The notes under the pieces were generated by a model. That model was not told the DNA's origin. It saw only the letters and a list, made by a program, of their open reading frames with translations, and did not search any database. This document shows positions 1-11,587 of a DNA stretch of 64,000 bases, piece after piece. Numbering within the stretch: the stretch's first letter is position 1; the number at the start of each line of letters is the position of its first letter. This DNA comes from Primulina eburnea (taxonomy: Eukaryota; Streptophyta; Magnoliopsida; Lamiales; Gesneriaceae), in NCBI RefSeq assembly GCF_022965805.1, contig NC_133102.1, positions 5,526,885 to 5,590,884 of the forward strand. The letters are read 5' to 3'. A program made the translations under genes and the position numbers.

Positions 1-268
1 ATATTGCAAAAACATTTACAATGATTCACATAAATCTTTTTATAAATCTGTTAAATTCTGTAAAAGTCAATAAAATCTATCAAATTATATCATCTAAAAA
101 ATCATTAAAAATCATCAAAACTCTGAATTAAATACATTTCACTAAATATATGAGTACATATTTATGAATAATTATATATTTTCATTTTAATCATTTTAAA
201 ATTTGTCATTCAAAATTTAAATATTTGAAACAACTAATTAAATATAATAAAAATAGTATTTTTTTTAC
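1..268. other. AT-rich spacer, no gene seen
   Basis: Very AT-rich sequence with no reading frame or repeat that I can assign. It ends in the target-site duplication of the MITE that follows. Confidence 0.6.
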
Positions 269-424
269 GAGTAGGTCTTATGTGAGACGAGTCAACCCTA
301 CCCATATTCACAATAAAAAATAATATTTTTAGCGTAAAAAGTAATATATTTTCATGGATGACCCAAATAAGAGATCCATCTCACAAATATGACCCGTGAG
401 ACCGTCTCACACAAGTTTTTGCCA
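269..424 (+). mobile_element. MULE-like MITE, copy 1
   Basis: About 156 bp of a family found at least nine times in this window. It carries the family core (GTCAACCCTACC, ATTCACAATAAAAA, GGATGACCCAAATAAGA) and ends in GTGAGACCGTCTCACAC. An apparent 9-bp target duplication TTTTTTTAC flanks it (260-268 and 425-433), although the run of T makes the exact edge uncertain. There is no coding capacity. Confidence 0.7.
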
Positions 425-819
425 TTTTTTTACCATCAAGTAATATAACCATGTCAAAACATTGATTTTATATCTACTTAATCATCTCATATACTTTATC
501 TAGTTCATAATTAATTTCAATATTTTGTTGTCAGTATTTCACTTCAAAAAATATAAAATCATGAAGAAAAAGAACTTGGAACTGCTGATGCTATACTTTG
601 ACTGGACTTCCGTGGAACGGGTCCAGTAAGCAATTTTAGAACATCGGTCGACACACGGTTAAGCCAGCAATCTCAATTGCCACGTCGACACCTAGTATTT
701 ATATAATAAATCATAAATAAATAAATATCATTTTTGTTAAAAATAAAAATCTACGGCAAAAAATAAAAATTTCAAACTCACAAATATATTAAATTATACA
801 CTTTATAAAATTTTGTTTA
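425..819. other. Spacer, no gene seen
   Basis: AT-rich apart from a more GC-rich patch at 575-690 that contains two GTCGACAC words. I recognise no gene or repeat family in it. Confidence 0.5.
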
Positions 820-1150
820 CTCAATTATGTTTTTCTTCACATATTGAGATATCTATTTATAGAATTTCTTTGGAAATTATTCAAAAATATATACATAATT
901 ACATACATCATAACACACCAATTTTCAATATTTACAACTCTTTTTTCAACACTCAATCTCTTACTTTCAACACTCTCTTTTGTGAAGATGATCGTGATAC
1001 AATGATTGTCTTCATTATGTGTTTTTATATTGCCTCGTTAAAAATCTTACTAGGAAAAATCCATTAAGATAAAAACTATAGTAAGGAAAAAAGAATGCAG
1101 TCACGTAAACTCCCTATCATGTTAACACAAACGATTTCTTCACAAATTTT
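820..1150 (-). repeat. Remnant 3' LTR of the Copia element
   Basis: It follows the end of the minus-strand Copia coding remnant and looks like LTR sequence: a TATA box (CTATAAATAG on the minus strand at 862-853) and, closer to the coding end, the words TTTTCCTAGTAAGATTTTTAACGAGGC-type that are common in plant Copia LTRs. I could not define exact borders or find the matching 5' LTR, which would lie right of 21130. The open frame at 813-1067 on the plus strand is fortuitous. Confidence 0.5.
853..862 (-). promoter_or_regulatory. TATA box in Copia LTR remnant
   Basis: CTATAAATAG reads on the minus strand, in the orientation of the Copia element. It is probably the old LTR promoter. Whether it is active is unknown. 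Confidence 0.45.
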
Positions 1151-1189
1151 GTAGATTGTGCATACCAATATTGTATATATGTTTTTTGA

Positions 1190-1803
1190 ATATTGTTGTA
1201 GGAAGCTCCTTTATGAAGACATCTGATGAGGTTTCACTTGACTAAATGTGACGAATATCAATATCTTTATTCTTCTCCAGCTCTTGGGTGAATACGAAGA
1301 ACTTATGAGAAATATGTTTAGTTCAATCGATTTTTATGTATCATTCTTTCATTTGAGTAACACATGTAGCATTATCTTCATATAGTGTCACATGCTTCTT
1401 GTCGAATGATAATCCACATGAGATTTGTATGTGTTCGGTAATTGATTTTAGCCACACATATTCACGACTTGCTTCATGTAGTGCAATAATCTCGGCGTGA
1501 TTTGATGAAGTTGTTACAAGTGTTTGTTTATGTGAACGCCAAGAAATTGCACTGCCTCCACGAGTAAATATATATCCAGTTTAAGAACGTATATTGTGTG
1601 GATTAGATAAATACCCAGCATTAGCATAACCAATTATGCTTTGATTGATATATTTTGAATACAAAAATATCAAGTTTGTCGTTCCTCGTAGATAACAGAA
1701 TATATGTTTAGTTCCGTTCCAGTGTCTCTTTGTTATATATGTGCTAAATCTTGCCAATAAATTTACAGCAAAAGATATATCAGGTCTTGTACAATTTGCA
1801 ATA
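1190..1803 (-). pseudogene. Copia pol remnant: end of RT and RNase H
   Basis: On the minus strand from 1803 this reads ANCTRPDISFAVNLLARF, then an RNase H region with GYANAGYLSNP, SAISWRSHKQ, SSNHAEIIALHEASREYVW and YEDNATCV, all typical of the 3' part of Ty1/Copia polyproteins. It is the continuation of the RT remnant at 3929-6740, cut off by the solo LTR at 1804-3928. An internal stop (after NPHNIRS) and a degenerate tail after QMKE show that it is dead. The reading frame resumes exactly at the target duplication, which proves that the LTR inserted into this gene. Confidence 0.9.
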
Positions 1804-2507
1804 TGTGGGGACCCGGACGCTAATCAAGTTCTTAATCATATTTGGGACTAATTAATCAATTATAAAACAGGGTCTAATTTTTTTTTTTCAAATACAAAGC
1901 GGAAACGTAATGTAATTTACTCAAATTACATATTAAACATGAATATACATCTCAGTATAAAAGTACAAGTCATGTACAACATACATTTATTCAACTAGGG
2001 TTTAACAACTAATATCAAGTGTCTAACCCTATCTCTACCAAGTCCGGAATCACCACGCTAAACTCGTCATCTCTCATCCTCTTCTTGACCCTGATCCAGC
2101 CCCACCTGTTGTCATGCACACATACAAAACAAGACAACAGCCGGATAACTCCGGTGAGATATAAATATCCCAGTATAAACAATGTAAACATGCAATCATA
2201 TAAAAGCATATACGAAAGCATATATAAGACATATTCTTAACCTGTATCAAATCAGAATACATAAATCAATATCAAACATTCAATAATCATGAATGGCATA
2301 ACCAATGTAAATCAACAGGTCATATCAGACTCAACTCAACCGACGCGTCGTCATCAGACTCGACTCCACTGACGCGTCGTCTCAGACTCGACTCAACTCT
2401 ATCCTAGGGATCCCGATGTCTGGATATAGGAATTATATCGAATCTCAGTCGATAGGAATGAATCAATCCCTAAACGGCATCGATATAATTAATATCTCCA
2501 GTGTCTG

Positions 2508-2767
2508 GGCGAATCAGCCGCCGAATTGACGACTCAGTCAATAACCTGACGAATCAGCCAGTAATTAGGCGAATCAGCCAATAACCAGACGAATCAGCCT
2601 GTAATTAAGCGAATCAGCTTAGGTTTAGACGAATCAGTCTATGACCCGACGAATCAGCCGGTGACTAGGCGAATCAGCCTATAATAAGACGAATCAGTCA
2701 ATAACCCGACGAATCAGCCGGTGACTAGGCGAATCAGCCTCTGACTCAACGACTCAGTAATCAATAC
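2508..2767. repeat. 20-bp tandem repeat, 13 units, inside solo LTR A
   Basis: The unit GRCGAATCAGCCNRTRAYYN recurs exactly every 20 bp from 2508 to 2748 (13 starts), with some units changed to GACTCAG. Two degenerate extra units follow to about 2815. The other two family A LTRs do not have this array but hold a different tandem repeat at the comparable place. Confidence 0.9.
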
Positions 2768-3560
2768 ATACAGTCACTATCTAAGCAAATCAGTCAATGA
2801 CTAGCGAATCAGCAGTCATTACATGCAGTGGCTATAAATCAATAGACTGCAATCATCAATCTCATCAATTACAAGAATCAATGTAATAAACTAAGTATGT
2901 GATTTAGGGAAACTCGAGTCAAACCTCACTCGAGTTGTGCAATCCCAACTCAACATTAATTTATACCTTTCTTCCTGATACTCTGACTCTGTCGAAGTCT
3001 CGAACTCAAAACCTGTCAATATCGATCTGACAATAACAATATCGAGGGTTTGGTATCAATACACCACTCAATTAATACTGGATATAAACAGAATTCAATC
3101 AAATTCTGTTTCAATAACATAACATCATAATCTTAATATATCCAGCCCTATCATATCAGTCAGATATCAATTCTAATATCTCATAATCGATAACCACTCA
3201 ATCTGGATATCAATTCTTATTCAATCTTATTCTGAAATCATAACAAGTTCATATTCAGTCCGTTTCTAAATCTGACTTCGATTCTACGCTGTCTAACATG
3301 TCAAGAACAATATATATGAGTTCCATTCAATTCTGACAATACCATAATTTCAAAGCATGTCAAAACGTAGTAAAACTTACGTCCAGTTGTAGCCTACGTC
3401 GCTAGGAACTCGATATCGAAGTCGGATTCAAAATCAGACGGACGGATTTCTTCTTCAGACCCTTTTCAATTTCTGCTGAATGATTTTCGAAGGAATTATC
3501 ATCAATATATATCAGTGCATGCATGTCATGAGGTGTCCTCATTTTCGCACAACACGTCGC

Positions 3561-3790
3561 ACCGCAGGTGCGGTAGGTGTAAGACCACGGGTGCGCTCAT
3601 GGTTCGACAATCTTATCTTTTCTGAAATTGCATGACCGCGGGTGCGGTACATGTCAAGACCGCGGGTGCGGTACTGCACCGCGGGGGCGGTCCCTGTTAA
3701 CACCGCGGGTGCGGTGAGGCTTCGGCCTCCTCTTCACAATTTCATTAATATCGACCGCGGGTGCGGTCCTTCTTCAACTGCAGGTGCGGT
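3561..3790. repeat. Array of eight 14-bp CpG-rich inverted repeats
   Basis: The unit ACCGCGGGTGCGGT (arms ACCGC and GCGGT) occurs at 3561, 3584, 3635, 3659, 3678, 3702, 3754 and 3777, some with one or two changes, at irregular spacing of 19-52 bp. In the LTR orientation the array lies between the LTR start and the TATA-like box, the place of an enhancer in U3. Confidence 0.9.
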
Positions 3791-3928
3791 CTCGCTTCGC
3801 ATGCCCTCTTACACAATCTCATTTTATCAACTTAAAATCTTGGCATTACTTTTCTCCAGCTAATCCGTTCTGTCTATAATCATTTCAGATTAATCTCAAA
3901 TTACTGTAATAACATCTCGGGCCTTACA

Positions 3929-6740
3929 CAATATATATAAGGGCACAATAACATTTAGATATGGTACTTCTGAACCAAGAATAACTTCATCATATTCAAA
4001 TGGACGAAATGAATCTTTTTCTATGTTTAATGATCTAACAACCATTGAAGTACTTAAATGACTTGATTTATCCATATTAAAACATTTAAGGCCATTTTCT
4101 GTATAATTTGACTGGTAAACAAATTTTTCACATTCTTTTTGTTCAATTTGCAACTCAGACAATACTTTGTTTTTCCAAGGTCTTCCATTTCAAATTATTC
4201 CTTCAAGTACAACACAACATCTTGAATTTCCTTGTTCGTTCCAATGATGTTTAAATCATCAAATATACAGTAATAATTACGCATCTGGATGTTGTTTTCT
4301 TAATGAAAATGCAAGGACATATTGAATTGTTTACATATCCCTTTTTCATTAAATGTTCACTTAGCCGATTATGCCACATTCGACCGAATTGATTTAACTC
4401 ATATAATGATCTTTGCAATATCACAAAATAACATTGTCTGAGTTTTGAACTTTGTGTTTGAGGCATCTTAAATCCTTCAAAGATTTATTACTATCGAGTG
4501 ATTTGTATAAGTAAGCTGTGACAACATCAATAATATAAATTTCTAAACTTTCAGATATCGTCAAACTAATTAAATAACGAAACATAGTTGTATTCACAAC
4601 AGGAGAATACGTTTCTTCATAATCAATTCCAGGCCTTTGAGAAAAACCTTGTGCAACAAGTCGATCTTTATATCTTACTATTTCATTTTTCTTATTTCGC
4701 ATTCGAATAAAAACTCATTTGTACACAACAGGTTTTACACCTTCAGGTGGAAGGAATATAGATCAAAAAATGTTACGTTTATTTAGCGAATCCAATTCAA
4801 CATGGATGACGTCTTTCCATTTTATCCAGTCCTGTCGATTTTTACATTAACCAAAGATTTTGGTTCATGATCTTCATTGTCATTTATGATGTCAAATGAC
4901 ACATTGGAAGAAAATATCTCATCGATTTCTTTTATATTTTTTCGGTTCCATATTTTTCCAGTATTAATATAATTGATAGAGATTTCACGATTCTCATCAG
5001 TTAATGGTTCTCACATAATTTTTTTTTATCAAAATGACGTAATGTATTTTTATCGGAATATTATTCTCTATTTTGTGATTATCGTGTTTCTCTATACTTT
5101 TTCTTTTTCGAGAATTTTTATCCTTAGAACCGATTGGTCATTCATGCTTCAAGCGTTTAATGACATCATGAGTGTTTTCAATTTGTTTCTTTAGAATTTA
5201 AATTCGAGTAGGGGCATTTACAACATTTATATATGATTTAGTTACCTCTTTTGTGTTTGCAAATGCATCTGGTATTTGATTTGTTATTCTTTGCAAGTGC
5301 ATAATTTGCTATACATTATTTTAACATTGTTTAGTTCTTGGATCCAAATATAACAATGATGATGCATACCATATAATTTTTTTTCCTATATATTTCTTTT
5401 CTCCCCCTAAAATTGGGAAGATTTCTTCATTAAAATGACGATCAGCAAAACGTGTTGTAAACACGTCGTCTGTCTGAGGTTCAAGATATCGAATTATTGA
5501 TGTACTATCATAACCAACATAAATTCCGATTTTTCTTTGAGGTCCCATTTTTGTTCATTGAGGCAGTGCAATAGACACGTATACCATACATCCAAGAATT
5601 CTCAGAAGAGAAATATCTGGTTCTTTACCAAAGGCAAGCTGCAATGAGGAGTATTTATGATATGTACTTGGTCTGATGCAAATTAATACAGCATAATGTA
5701 AAATTGCACGCCCCCATGTAGAAACATAAAGTTTTGTTTTCACAATCATTGGTCTAGCAATCAGTAGACGTTTAATCAATGATTCAACTAATCAATTTTG
5801 TGTATGTACATGGGCAATATGATGCTCAACCGTGATTCTCATTGACTTATAATAACCATTGAAAGTATGTTAAGTAAATTCACCATCATTACCAAGTCTA
5901 ATTTTTTTAATTGTATGATCGGGAAATTGATTCCGCAGTTTTATTATTTGAGCAAGTAATCTCACAAATGATACATTTCGAGTTGATAATAAATATACAT
6001 ATGAGCATCTGCTGGAGGCATCAATCAATACCATAAAATATCTAAATGGTCCGCATGGTGGATGAATTAGCCCACAAATACCATCCTGAATACGTTCAAG
6101 AAACACAAATGATTCAATTTGGATTTTAGCTGGTGATGGTCTTATAATAAGTTTTTCAAGAGAACATGTTTTGTATTGAAACTTATTATCTTGAAAGATC
6201 TTCTGGTCTTTCAGCGGATGCCAATGTGTATTTTCTATATATTTTTGCATCATTGTTGAACCAGAATGTGCTAATCGATCATGTCAGTTGATTAATATTG
6301 AAGAATTATCAGCTATCATGTTTGATTCAATTGGACTTGTATGTGTATAATGCAATCCAGTAGGGAGAATTGGTAGTTTTTCACCTACAAATTTCTTTCC
6401 TGATTTATATGTGGTAAGAATATATATTTCTCATTTCCTTCCTTTATTGTCTGAGTATCATAACCATGAGAATATATGTCATTAAAACTCAACAATTTTT
6501 TTTTTCGATTGTGGTGAATACAAATCATCATTTATCAGAAATTTTGTACCATTAGGTAACAAAAATATTCTTTACCACAACCTTTAATCAAGTATACATG
6601 AGCTGATATTGTATTCACCATTGTTTTTGTTAGTTTTAGTTCCAAAAAATATCTTTTATTTCGGATAATAGTGTGTGTTGTACCACTATCAGGTATACAA
6701 ACTTCCATTAGATTAGTTCATTGTTTAGCTTTGTTCATAG
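3929..6740 (-). pseudogene. Copia pol remnant: protease, integrase, RT
   Basis: Reading from 6740 towards 3929 on the minus strand: protease (MEVCIPDSGTTHTI, with the catalytic DSGTT); a broken GAG-pre-integrase part; the integrase core at 6253-5870 (GPFRYFMVLIDASSRCSYVY, RLGNDGEFT); the integrase C-terminal part at 5548-5321 (MGPQRKIGIYVGYDS, FADRHFNEEIFP); RT at 4702-3934 (YKDRLVAQGFSQRPGIDYEETYSPV, then PYLNVIVPLYI). Frames change and stops occur repeatedly, so no product can be made. The order PR-IN-RT-RNase H is that of Ty1/Copia. The rest lies at 1190-1803, 6912-7123, 20027-20263 and 20893-21130. Confidence 0.88.
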
Positions 6741-6911
6741 CAGTTTTCATATTTGAACTCAAAAAAAATATATGCAATAAAAAAAATTACTGACAATACA
6801 TATGTAATTTATTGAAAAATATAAGACATATCATAATTATACAATAAAATATTAGCTTATGTGCACATTAAAAATAAAATATATTACATTTCAATTTCAT
6901 CAATATAATGA

Positions 6912-7123
6912 TCATTTTAAATTTTCATTAATACTCATGTTCTCATGATGTCTTTTCAGTGGGTGGTTCGCGATGCCCTTTTCAGATGAGTTATAGAAGT
7001 AACTACCTCGATTGTTTTCAAAACCACGGCCGCGACTGCGACCACGACCACTTCTACGTCCACGACCACAACCTCTATTTCGACCTCGACCAAAACCTCG
7101 TCTTTGAATTTGATTTTGGTTTC
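6912..7123 (-). pseudogene. Copia gag remnant, Arg/Gly-rich C-terminal part
   Basis: From 7123 the minus strand reads an Arg-Gly-rich stretch (RRGFGRGRNRGCGRGRRSGR) followed by GFENNRGSYFYNSSEKGIANHPLKRHHEN and a stop near 6912. This is the basic tail of a Copia gag. Its N-terminal side lies at 20027-20263, separated by the whole Athila-like element; GTTTC at both edges is the target duplication. Between 6741 and 6911 there is only AT-rich linker. Confidence 0.82.
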
Positions 7124-8611
7124 TGATAGGGGGTGTTTTTACGTGTTTATTGCATTAGTTTTAATTGTGTTTACATTGTGCATGCATGCATTTCATTTAC
7201 TTTTTGTTCATTTTAGAGTAATTAATTGCTTTTGATTATGTCTCACTTGTGTGTGATGAATTTGTAGGGAAAATGACCGGAAGAACTAAAATCGGAGCCA
7301 AGTGCCAAGACAAGAGAATGAAGTGCAGCAAGGCCCGCGCTCGAGCGGTAGTTTTCTACCGCCCGAGCGCAGGAGGTGAATGTCCGATCAGAAAGCTCGG
7401 CGCTCGAGCGGTAGTTTTCTACCGCCCGAGCTCGAATGTCACTCAACTCAAGAGCTTCGACAGAAAGGTAGGCGCTCGAGCGGTAGTTTTCTACCGCCCG
7501 AGCGCGAATGATACACATGCCGAGGAGAATTACAGAGAGTGTGGCGCTCGAGCGGTACTTTTCTACCGCCCGAGCGCCATCTATTTTTGGCAAGATGTGG
7601 TGTGCGATTCCTTACCTTTTTTTGAGAGGAGAATGATATGAAAAGCTTCTTGGCCGACTTTGGAGGGGGGGGGGGGGACATAATTTTGAGAGCACAAAGA
7701 ATTTTGGGAGAGCTTTTGCACTTGGATTGAAGATTCAACGGTTTCCGGGCATCGTTCTTCGCAGATTTCGTCACGCCTAGTATTTCTAGTTTAATTTCCT
7801 TTGTTTAAACATTGTTTTGCTTATTTTAATTATGAATTCTAGTAGCTAACTTCAATTATTTGTTGGGATTAAAGGGGATCCTACCCCGAACTTTTAGTTG
7901 GTTAATTTATATGTCGGTTTGTGATTTATTCTTGATTATTCTACGATTTTCATTGTGTCGTTGAGCGTAGCTAACTTTAACGACTATTTTATATCACGAG
8001 TGAGTTCGAGAGAAAAACTAGTGATAGGATCGAGTGGTGTAATTCGCGGATCTACAATTTGCATAGATATATGAAATTGGATACGTGCCGATAGTCATAG
8101 TCCTTAGGGTCGAAAACTAGGGGGTTTCATTAATCGAAATGCGATTCATTCTTGATAAATAATTAAAGACATTTAATTACTTCATTGAGTGAATTAGTTT
8201 GACATAGCTCGAGAGAGTGTGTTCAATTGAATAGGAAATCCTGTCGGAAGCGTAGAACACAACCGAACGAATTAATAAATTAATAAGGGGTAGGTGAACC
8301 AGAATTCCAAACAAATTCTTTTATCATTTGAAATTTAATCCATTGATTTAGCATTCATATTTCATCAATTAATCTTTGATCTTGTTTAATTAAATTTTCT
8401 TGAATTTTATTAGTCATAAAACAAACAATCAAATTTCGTCGCTAAAGTTTTAATAACTAAAATAATAATTGTTAAATACAGTCTCCAGTGGAACGATACT
8501 CGTATTCATATACACTATACTATTACTTGACATCGTGCACTTGCGATTACATTTTGAGCATACAAAATCATATTTTCTTGGGGAATTCATAGTGCAAGTT
8601 TTGCTCGATCA
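7124..8611 (+). repeat. 5' LTR of the Athila-like element
   Basis: 1488 bp, nearly identical to 18542-20026. It holds four hairpin units at 7337-7577 and a run of 13 G at about 7666-7678 (10 in the 3' LTR). I saw no clear TATA box just after the hairpins. Confidence 0.93.
7337..7577. repeat. Four 34-bp CpG-rich hairpin units in the 5' LTR
   Basis: Each unit has 15-base arms GCGCTCGAGCGGTAG and CTACCGCCCGAGCGC around a TTTT loop, with one mismatch in the stem. Starts are 7337, 7400, 7472 and 7544, spacing 63, 72 and 72 bp. The symmetry makes both strands open over this stretch, giving peptide repeats of the type RARAV..YRSSA that are not genes. Confidence 0.92.
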
Positions 8612-8617
8612 AGTTTT

Positions 8618-8635
8618 TGGCGCCGTTGCCGGGGA
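8618..8635 (+). other. Primer-binding site
   Basis: TGGCGCCGTTGCCGGGGA starts 6 bp after the 5' LTR. It can pair with a tRNA 3' end finishing in CCA; this sequence is the one usually attributed to tRNA-Asp in Athila-type elements (from memory). It primes minus-strand synthesis. Confidence 0.88.
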
Positions 8636-8734
8636 CTGTTAATCTACAATTATATTTTTAGTTATTTTCTTTAGTGTATTTTATTTTTACCGAACTAACA
8701 CTCCATATTTTAATTCAGATATCTCTTCCGGTGC

Positions 8735-9710
8735 ATGCCAAAGTCACTTGACTTGGAGCTTGAGTGTGACCCTGAAATTGAAAGGACTTTCCGCAGGCGA
8801 AGACAACAGCAAAGACTTAAGGAACTGATGGAGAGGCACGAGCCAGAGCAGGAGGCGGAGCGCCAAAACGAGAGACGAATTGAGATGCCACGCCGCATAC
8901 CCATGTTAGAGTATGCCCAGCCTTCTTTGAATGGTGCACGCCCCAGCATTGTGAGGCCGATTGTGCGGGCAAACCAATTCGAAATAAAACCAGCCATTAT
9001 CCAGATGATTCAGAACACCGTCCAATTTGGAGGAACTGCTGTGGACGATCCAAACACACACATCGCGGATTTTCTTGAGATTTGCGATACTTTTAAATTT
9101 AATGGAGTTTCTGATGATGCTGTTAGACTGCGTTTATTTCCTTTCTCTTTGCGTGATAAAGCTAAAGCTTGGTTGAATTGTTTACATGTAGGTTCGATAG
9201 CTACATGGGAGGACATGGCGAAGGCGTTTCTCATCAAATACTTTCCTCCATCGAAGACCATGAAGCTGCGGGCAGACATCACAACATTTGCTCAGTTCGA
9301 TCAAGAGTCACTATATGAGGCATGGGAGCGTTTCAAAGATCTATTACGAAGATGCCCACATCACGAGTTGCCACTTGGGTTAGTCGTTCAAACCTTCTAT
9401 TATGGTTTGCTTACTCCTAACCGTACTATGATAGATGCTGCTGCGTGTGGGAACCTGTTGAGGAAGACTGCGGAAGAAGGATATGAGTTGTTGGAGGAGA
9501 TGGCTGCTAGCAGTTATCATCCTCAATCTGACAGAAACAACCAGCGGAGAAGTGCAGGAGTGCACCAGGTAACTGATTTTTCTGCTATTACTGCACAACT
9601 TGATGCTTTAAACAGGAAAATAGATGGCTTGAACTTGGGTGGCACGGCTATGCGTTTGCAAGAGGTATTCTGTGAGAAATGTGGAGGTGAGCACTATGTG
9701 AAGACTGTCA
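8735..9710 (+). pseudogene. gag of the Athila-like element, frameshifted at the zinc knuckle
   Basis: The frame opens with MPKSLDLELECDPEIER and a basic, glutamine-rich N-terminus, then the retrotransposon gag domain (NTHIADFLEICDTFKF, KAKAWLNCL, ATWEDMAKAFLIKYFPP, ESLYEAWERFKDLLRRCPHH). It reaches the zinc knuckle (CEKCGGEH, near residue 310) and then loses frame at about 9709-9711, just before the last knuckle cysteine. The sequence that should follow is open in the next frame, so one base has been lost. The out-of-frame reading stops at 9951. Gag would form the virus-like particle and bind RNA; this copy gives a truncated gag not fused to pol. No slippery heptamer is visible, so programmed shifting is unlikely. 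Confidence 0.88.
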
Positions 9711-11587
9711 AGATGATAATCCATTCTATGTGCCCGAAGGAGCACCTGTACATCAAGTGGGAGTCCAAAACCGTCCACGGAATGACCCTTACTCGAATAC
9801 ATACAATCCGGGATGGAGGCAACATCCCAACTTCTCATGGGGCGGTCAAAACAATCAGAATAGGCCGCAGAGAGGACAAAAATATGGGAAACAACCGATG
9901 TACAGATCCGATCCTCCTAGAGAAGAAAAGTCAAACTTGGAACAAATGATGACTAAGTTTATCTCATCCACTGAAACTCGACTCCAAAACCAAGATGCAT
10001 CAATAAAGGGGCTCGAGAATCAAATTGGACAATTGGCCAAGATGATAGCAAGTCGAGAGCCGGGCACCTTGCCAAGCAACACCGAAACTAATCCAAAAGA
10101 GCAAGTAAAGGCCATTGAGTTGAAGAGTGGAAAGATTTTGGAGCCTAGAGAGAAAGAGAAACGCCAAGTACCGGATGAGCAGGCTGAAGCGTCAAAAGGT
10201 AAGTCACCTAACTCTACACCAGCACCCACGGCACATCCTAAGATTGTTATTCCCCCGCCTTTTCCTGCAGCATTAAAAAAGGCAAAACTAGATGCACAAT
10301 TCGGTAAGTTTTTAGAGGTATTTAAAAAATTACACATTAATATTCCTTTTGCCGATGCTTTAATGCAAATGCCTAGTTATGCCAAATTCTTGAAGGACAT
10401 CTTAGCTAACAAGCGAAAATTGGAGGATCACATGACAGTGAACTTGACTGAGAGTTGCTCTGCTTTGGTGCAAAACAAAATCCCACCGAAGCTAAAAGAC
10501 CCAGGGAGCTTTTCTATCTCTTGCATGATTGGTGATGTTGTTTTTCGTAAAGCGTTGTGTGATCTTGGTGCAAGTATTAATCTGATGCTCTTATCTGTTT
10601 TCAGGAAACTCGAATTAGGAGAGCCTAAGCCGACGAGGATGTCTTTACAACTGGCGGACAGGTCTGTCAAGTACCCCCGCGGAGTGATTGAGGATGTGCT
10701 AGTAAAAGTGGACAAGTTTATCTTTCCTGCGGACTTCGTGGTGCTCGATATGGAGGAGGATGAAGAGATGCCTCTGATTTTGGGTAGACCGTTCCTTGCG
10801 ACTGGCAAAGCACTAATTGATGTGCAAGAAGGGAAGTTGCGATTGAGAGTGGGCGACGAAGAGATTACTTTTGATGTGTTTAATGCACTTAAGCACACAC
10901 TGCATTCTGATAGTTGTTTTAGAATTGATGCTTTTGACTCTCTTGCGTCTAACTATGTGCAGGATGCTCTAAGGGACCCTTTGGAGGCCACTATCGATAC
11001 TGAATTGGGAGAAGAGGAATTGGATGAGGAAAGAGCCGAAATTGTGGCACACTTTAATGCCAACCAACCATGGAGAAGGCCAATGAGGATGCGACTAGAG
11101 GATCTAGGAGAACGAAGAGATTTGACCCCTCAAAGGTCAAGCATCGAGGATCCCCCAACACTTGAGCTGAAGCCGTTGCCTCCACACCTCATATACGTGT
11201 ACTTAGGTGAGAATAACACTTTACCTGTCATTGTTTCTGCTGCTTTGACAGATGTGATGGAGGACAAACTGTTGGAAGTATTGAAAGCACACAAGGGTGC
11301 ATTTGCGTGGAAGGTGGCGGATATCAAAGGAATCAATCCGTCAGTCTGCATGCACAAGATCTTGATGGAAGAGAAGTACTCACCTCTTGTGCAACCTCAG
11401 CGAAGATTGAATCCTAAGATGCAAGAGGTAGTGAAAGCTGAAACGATTAAGCTTCTCGATGCAGGTATTATCTATCATATATCTGATAGTACATGGGTAA
11501 GTCCTGTTCAATGTGTGCCAAAGAAAGGTGGGATTACTGTTATCACAAATGAAAATAATGAATTAATACCCACTAGGACTGTTACGG
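9711..11587 (+). pseudogene. pol of the Athila-like element: protease and start of RT
   Basis: Open continuation of gag in the shifted frame. It has a glutamine/asparagine-rich linker, a coiled-coil-like segment (QNQDASIKGLENQIGQLAKM), an aspartic protease (ALCDLGASINLM active site; PLILGRPFLATGKALID) and the N-terminal RT region (LVQPQRRLNPKMQEVVKAE, WVSPVQCVPKKGG). It is cut at TACGG (11583-11587) by a solo LTR that supplies a stop at once. The insertion plus duplication adds 1448 bp, which shifts the frame by two, and the RT does resume in exactly that frame at 13031. Confidence 0.88.

Larger units (their letters stand above)
1804..3928 (-). mobile_element. Solo LTR, family A, copy 1 (2125 bp)
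   Basis: On the minus strand it begins TGTAAGGCCC and ends GGGTCCCCACA, so it has TG...CA ends. The 5-bp duplication CAATA lies at 1799-1803 and 3929-3933. No internal coding region or second LTR is present, so this is a solo LTR left by recombination. It interrupts the Copia RT. It contains a promoter-proximal array of GC-rich inverted repeats (3561-3790), a TATA-like ATATATAT at 3506-3513, a conserved ACGTAAGT splice-donor-like site near 3380 and a 20-bp tandem array (2508-2767). Copy 2 (59987-61976) shares the ends and overall order. The autonomous parent is not in the window, so its superfamily is unknown. Confidence 0.88.

Noticed and set aside
813..1067. 84-codon open frame on the plus strand
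   Set aside because: It overlaps the antisense of the Copia LTR remnant and has an AT-driven composition; no known protein pattern.
2508..2767. Regular 20-bp array resembling a CRISPR array
   Set aside because: There are no unique spacers between conserved repeats; the whole unit repeats every 20 bp within a plant LTR. It is a simple tandem repeat.
7243..7641. Open frames on both strands with repeated RARAV..YRSSA or RARAVVFYRPSA peptides (also at 18661-19059)
   Set aside because: They are products of the symmetrical hairpin array in the LTR; both strands are open because the repeats are near-palindromic and spaced by multiples of three. No coding evidence.
9700..9720. Programmed -1 frameshift between gag and pol
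   Set aside because: The direction would fit, but no slippery heptamer is visible and the break falls inside the zinc knuckle, removing its last cysteine. A one-base deletion is simpler.
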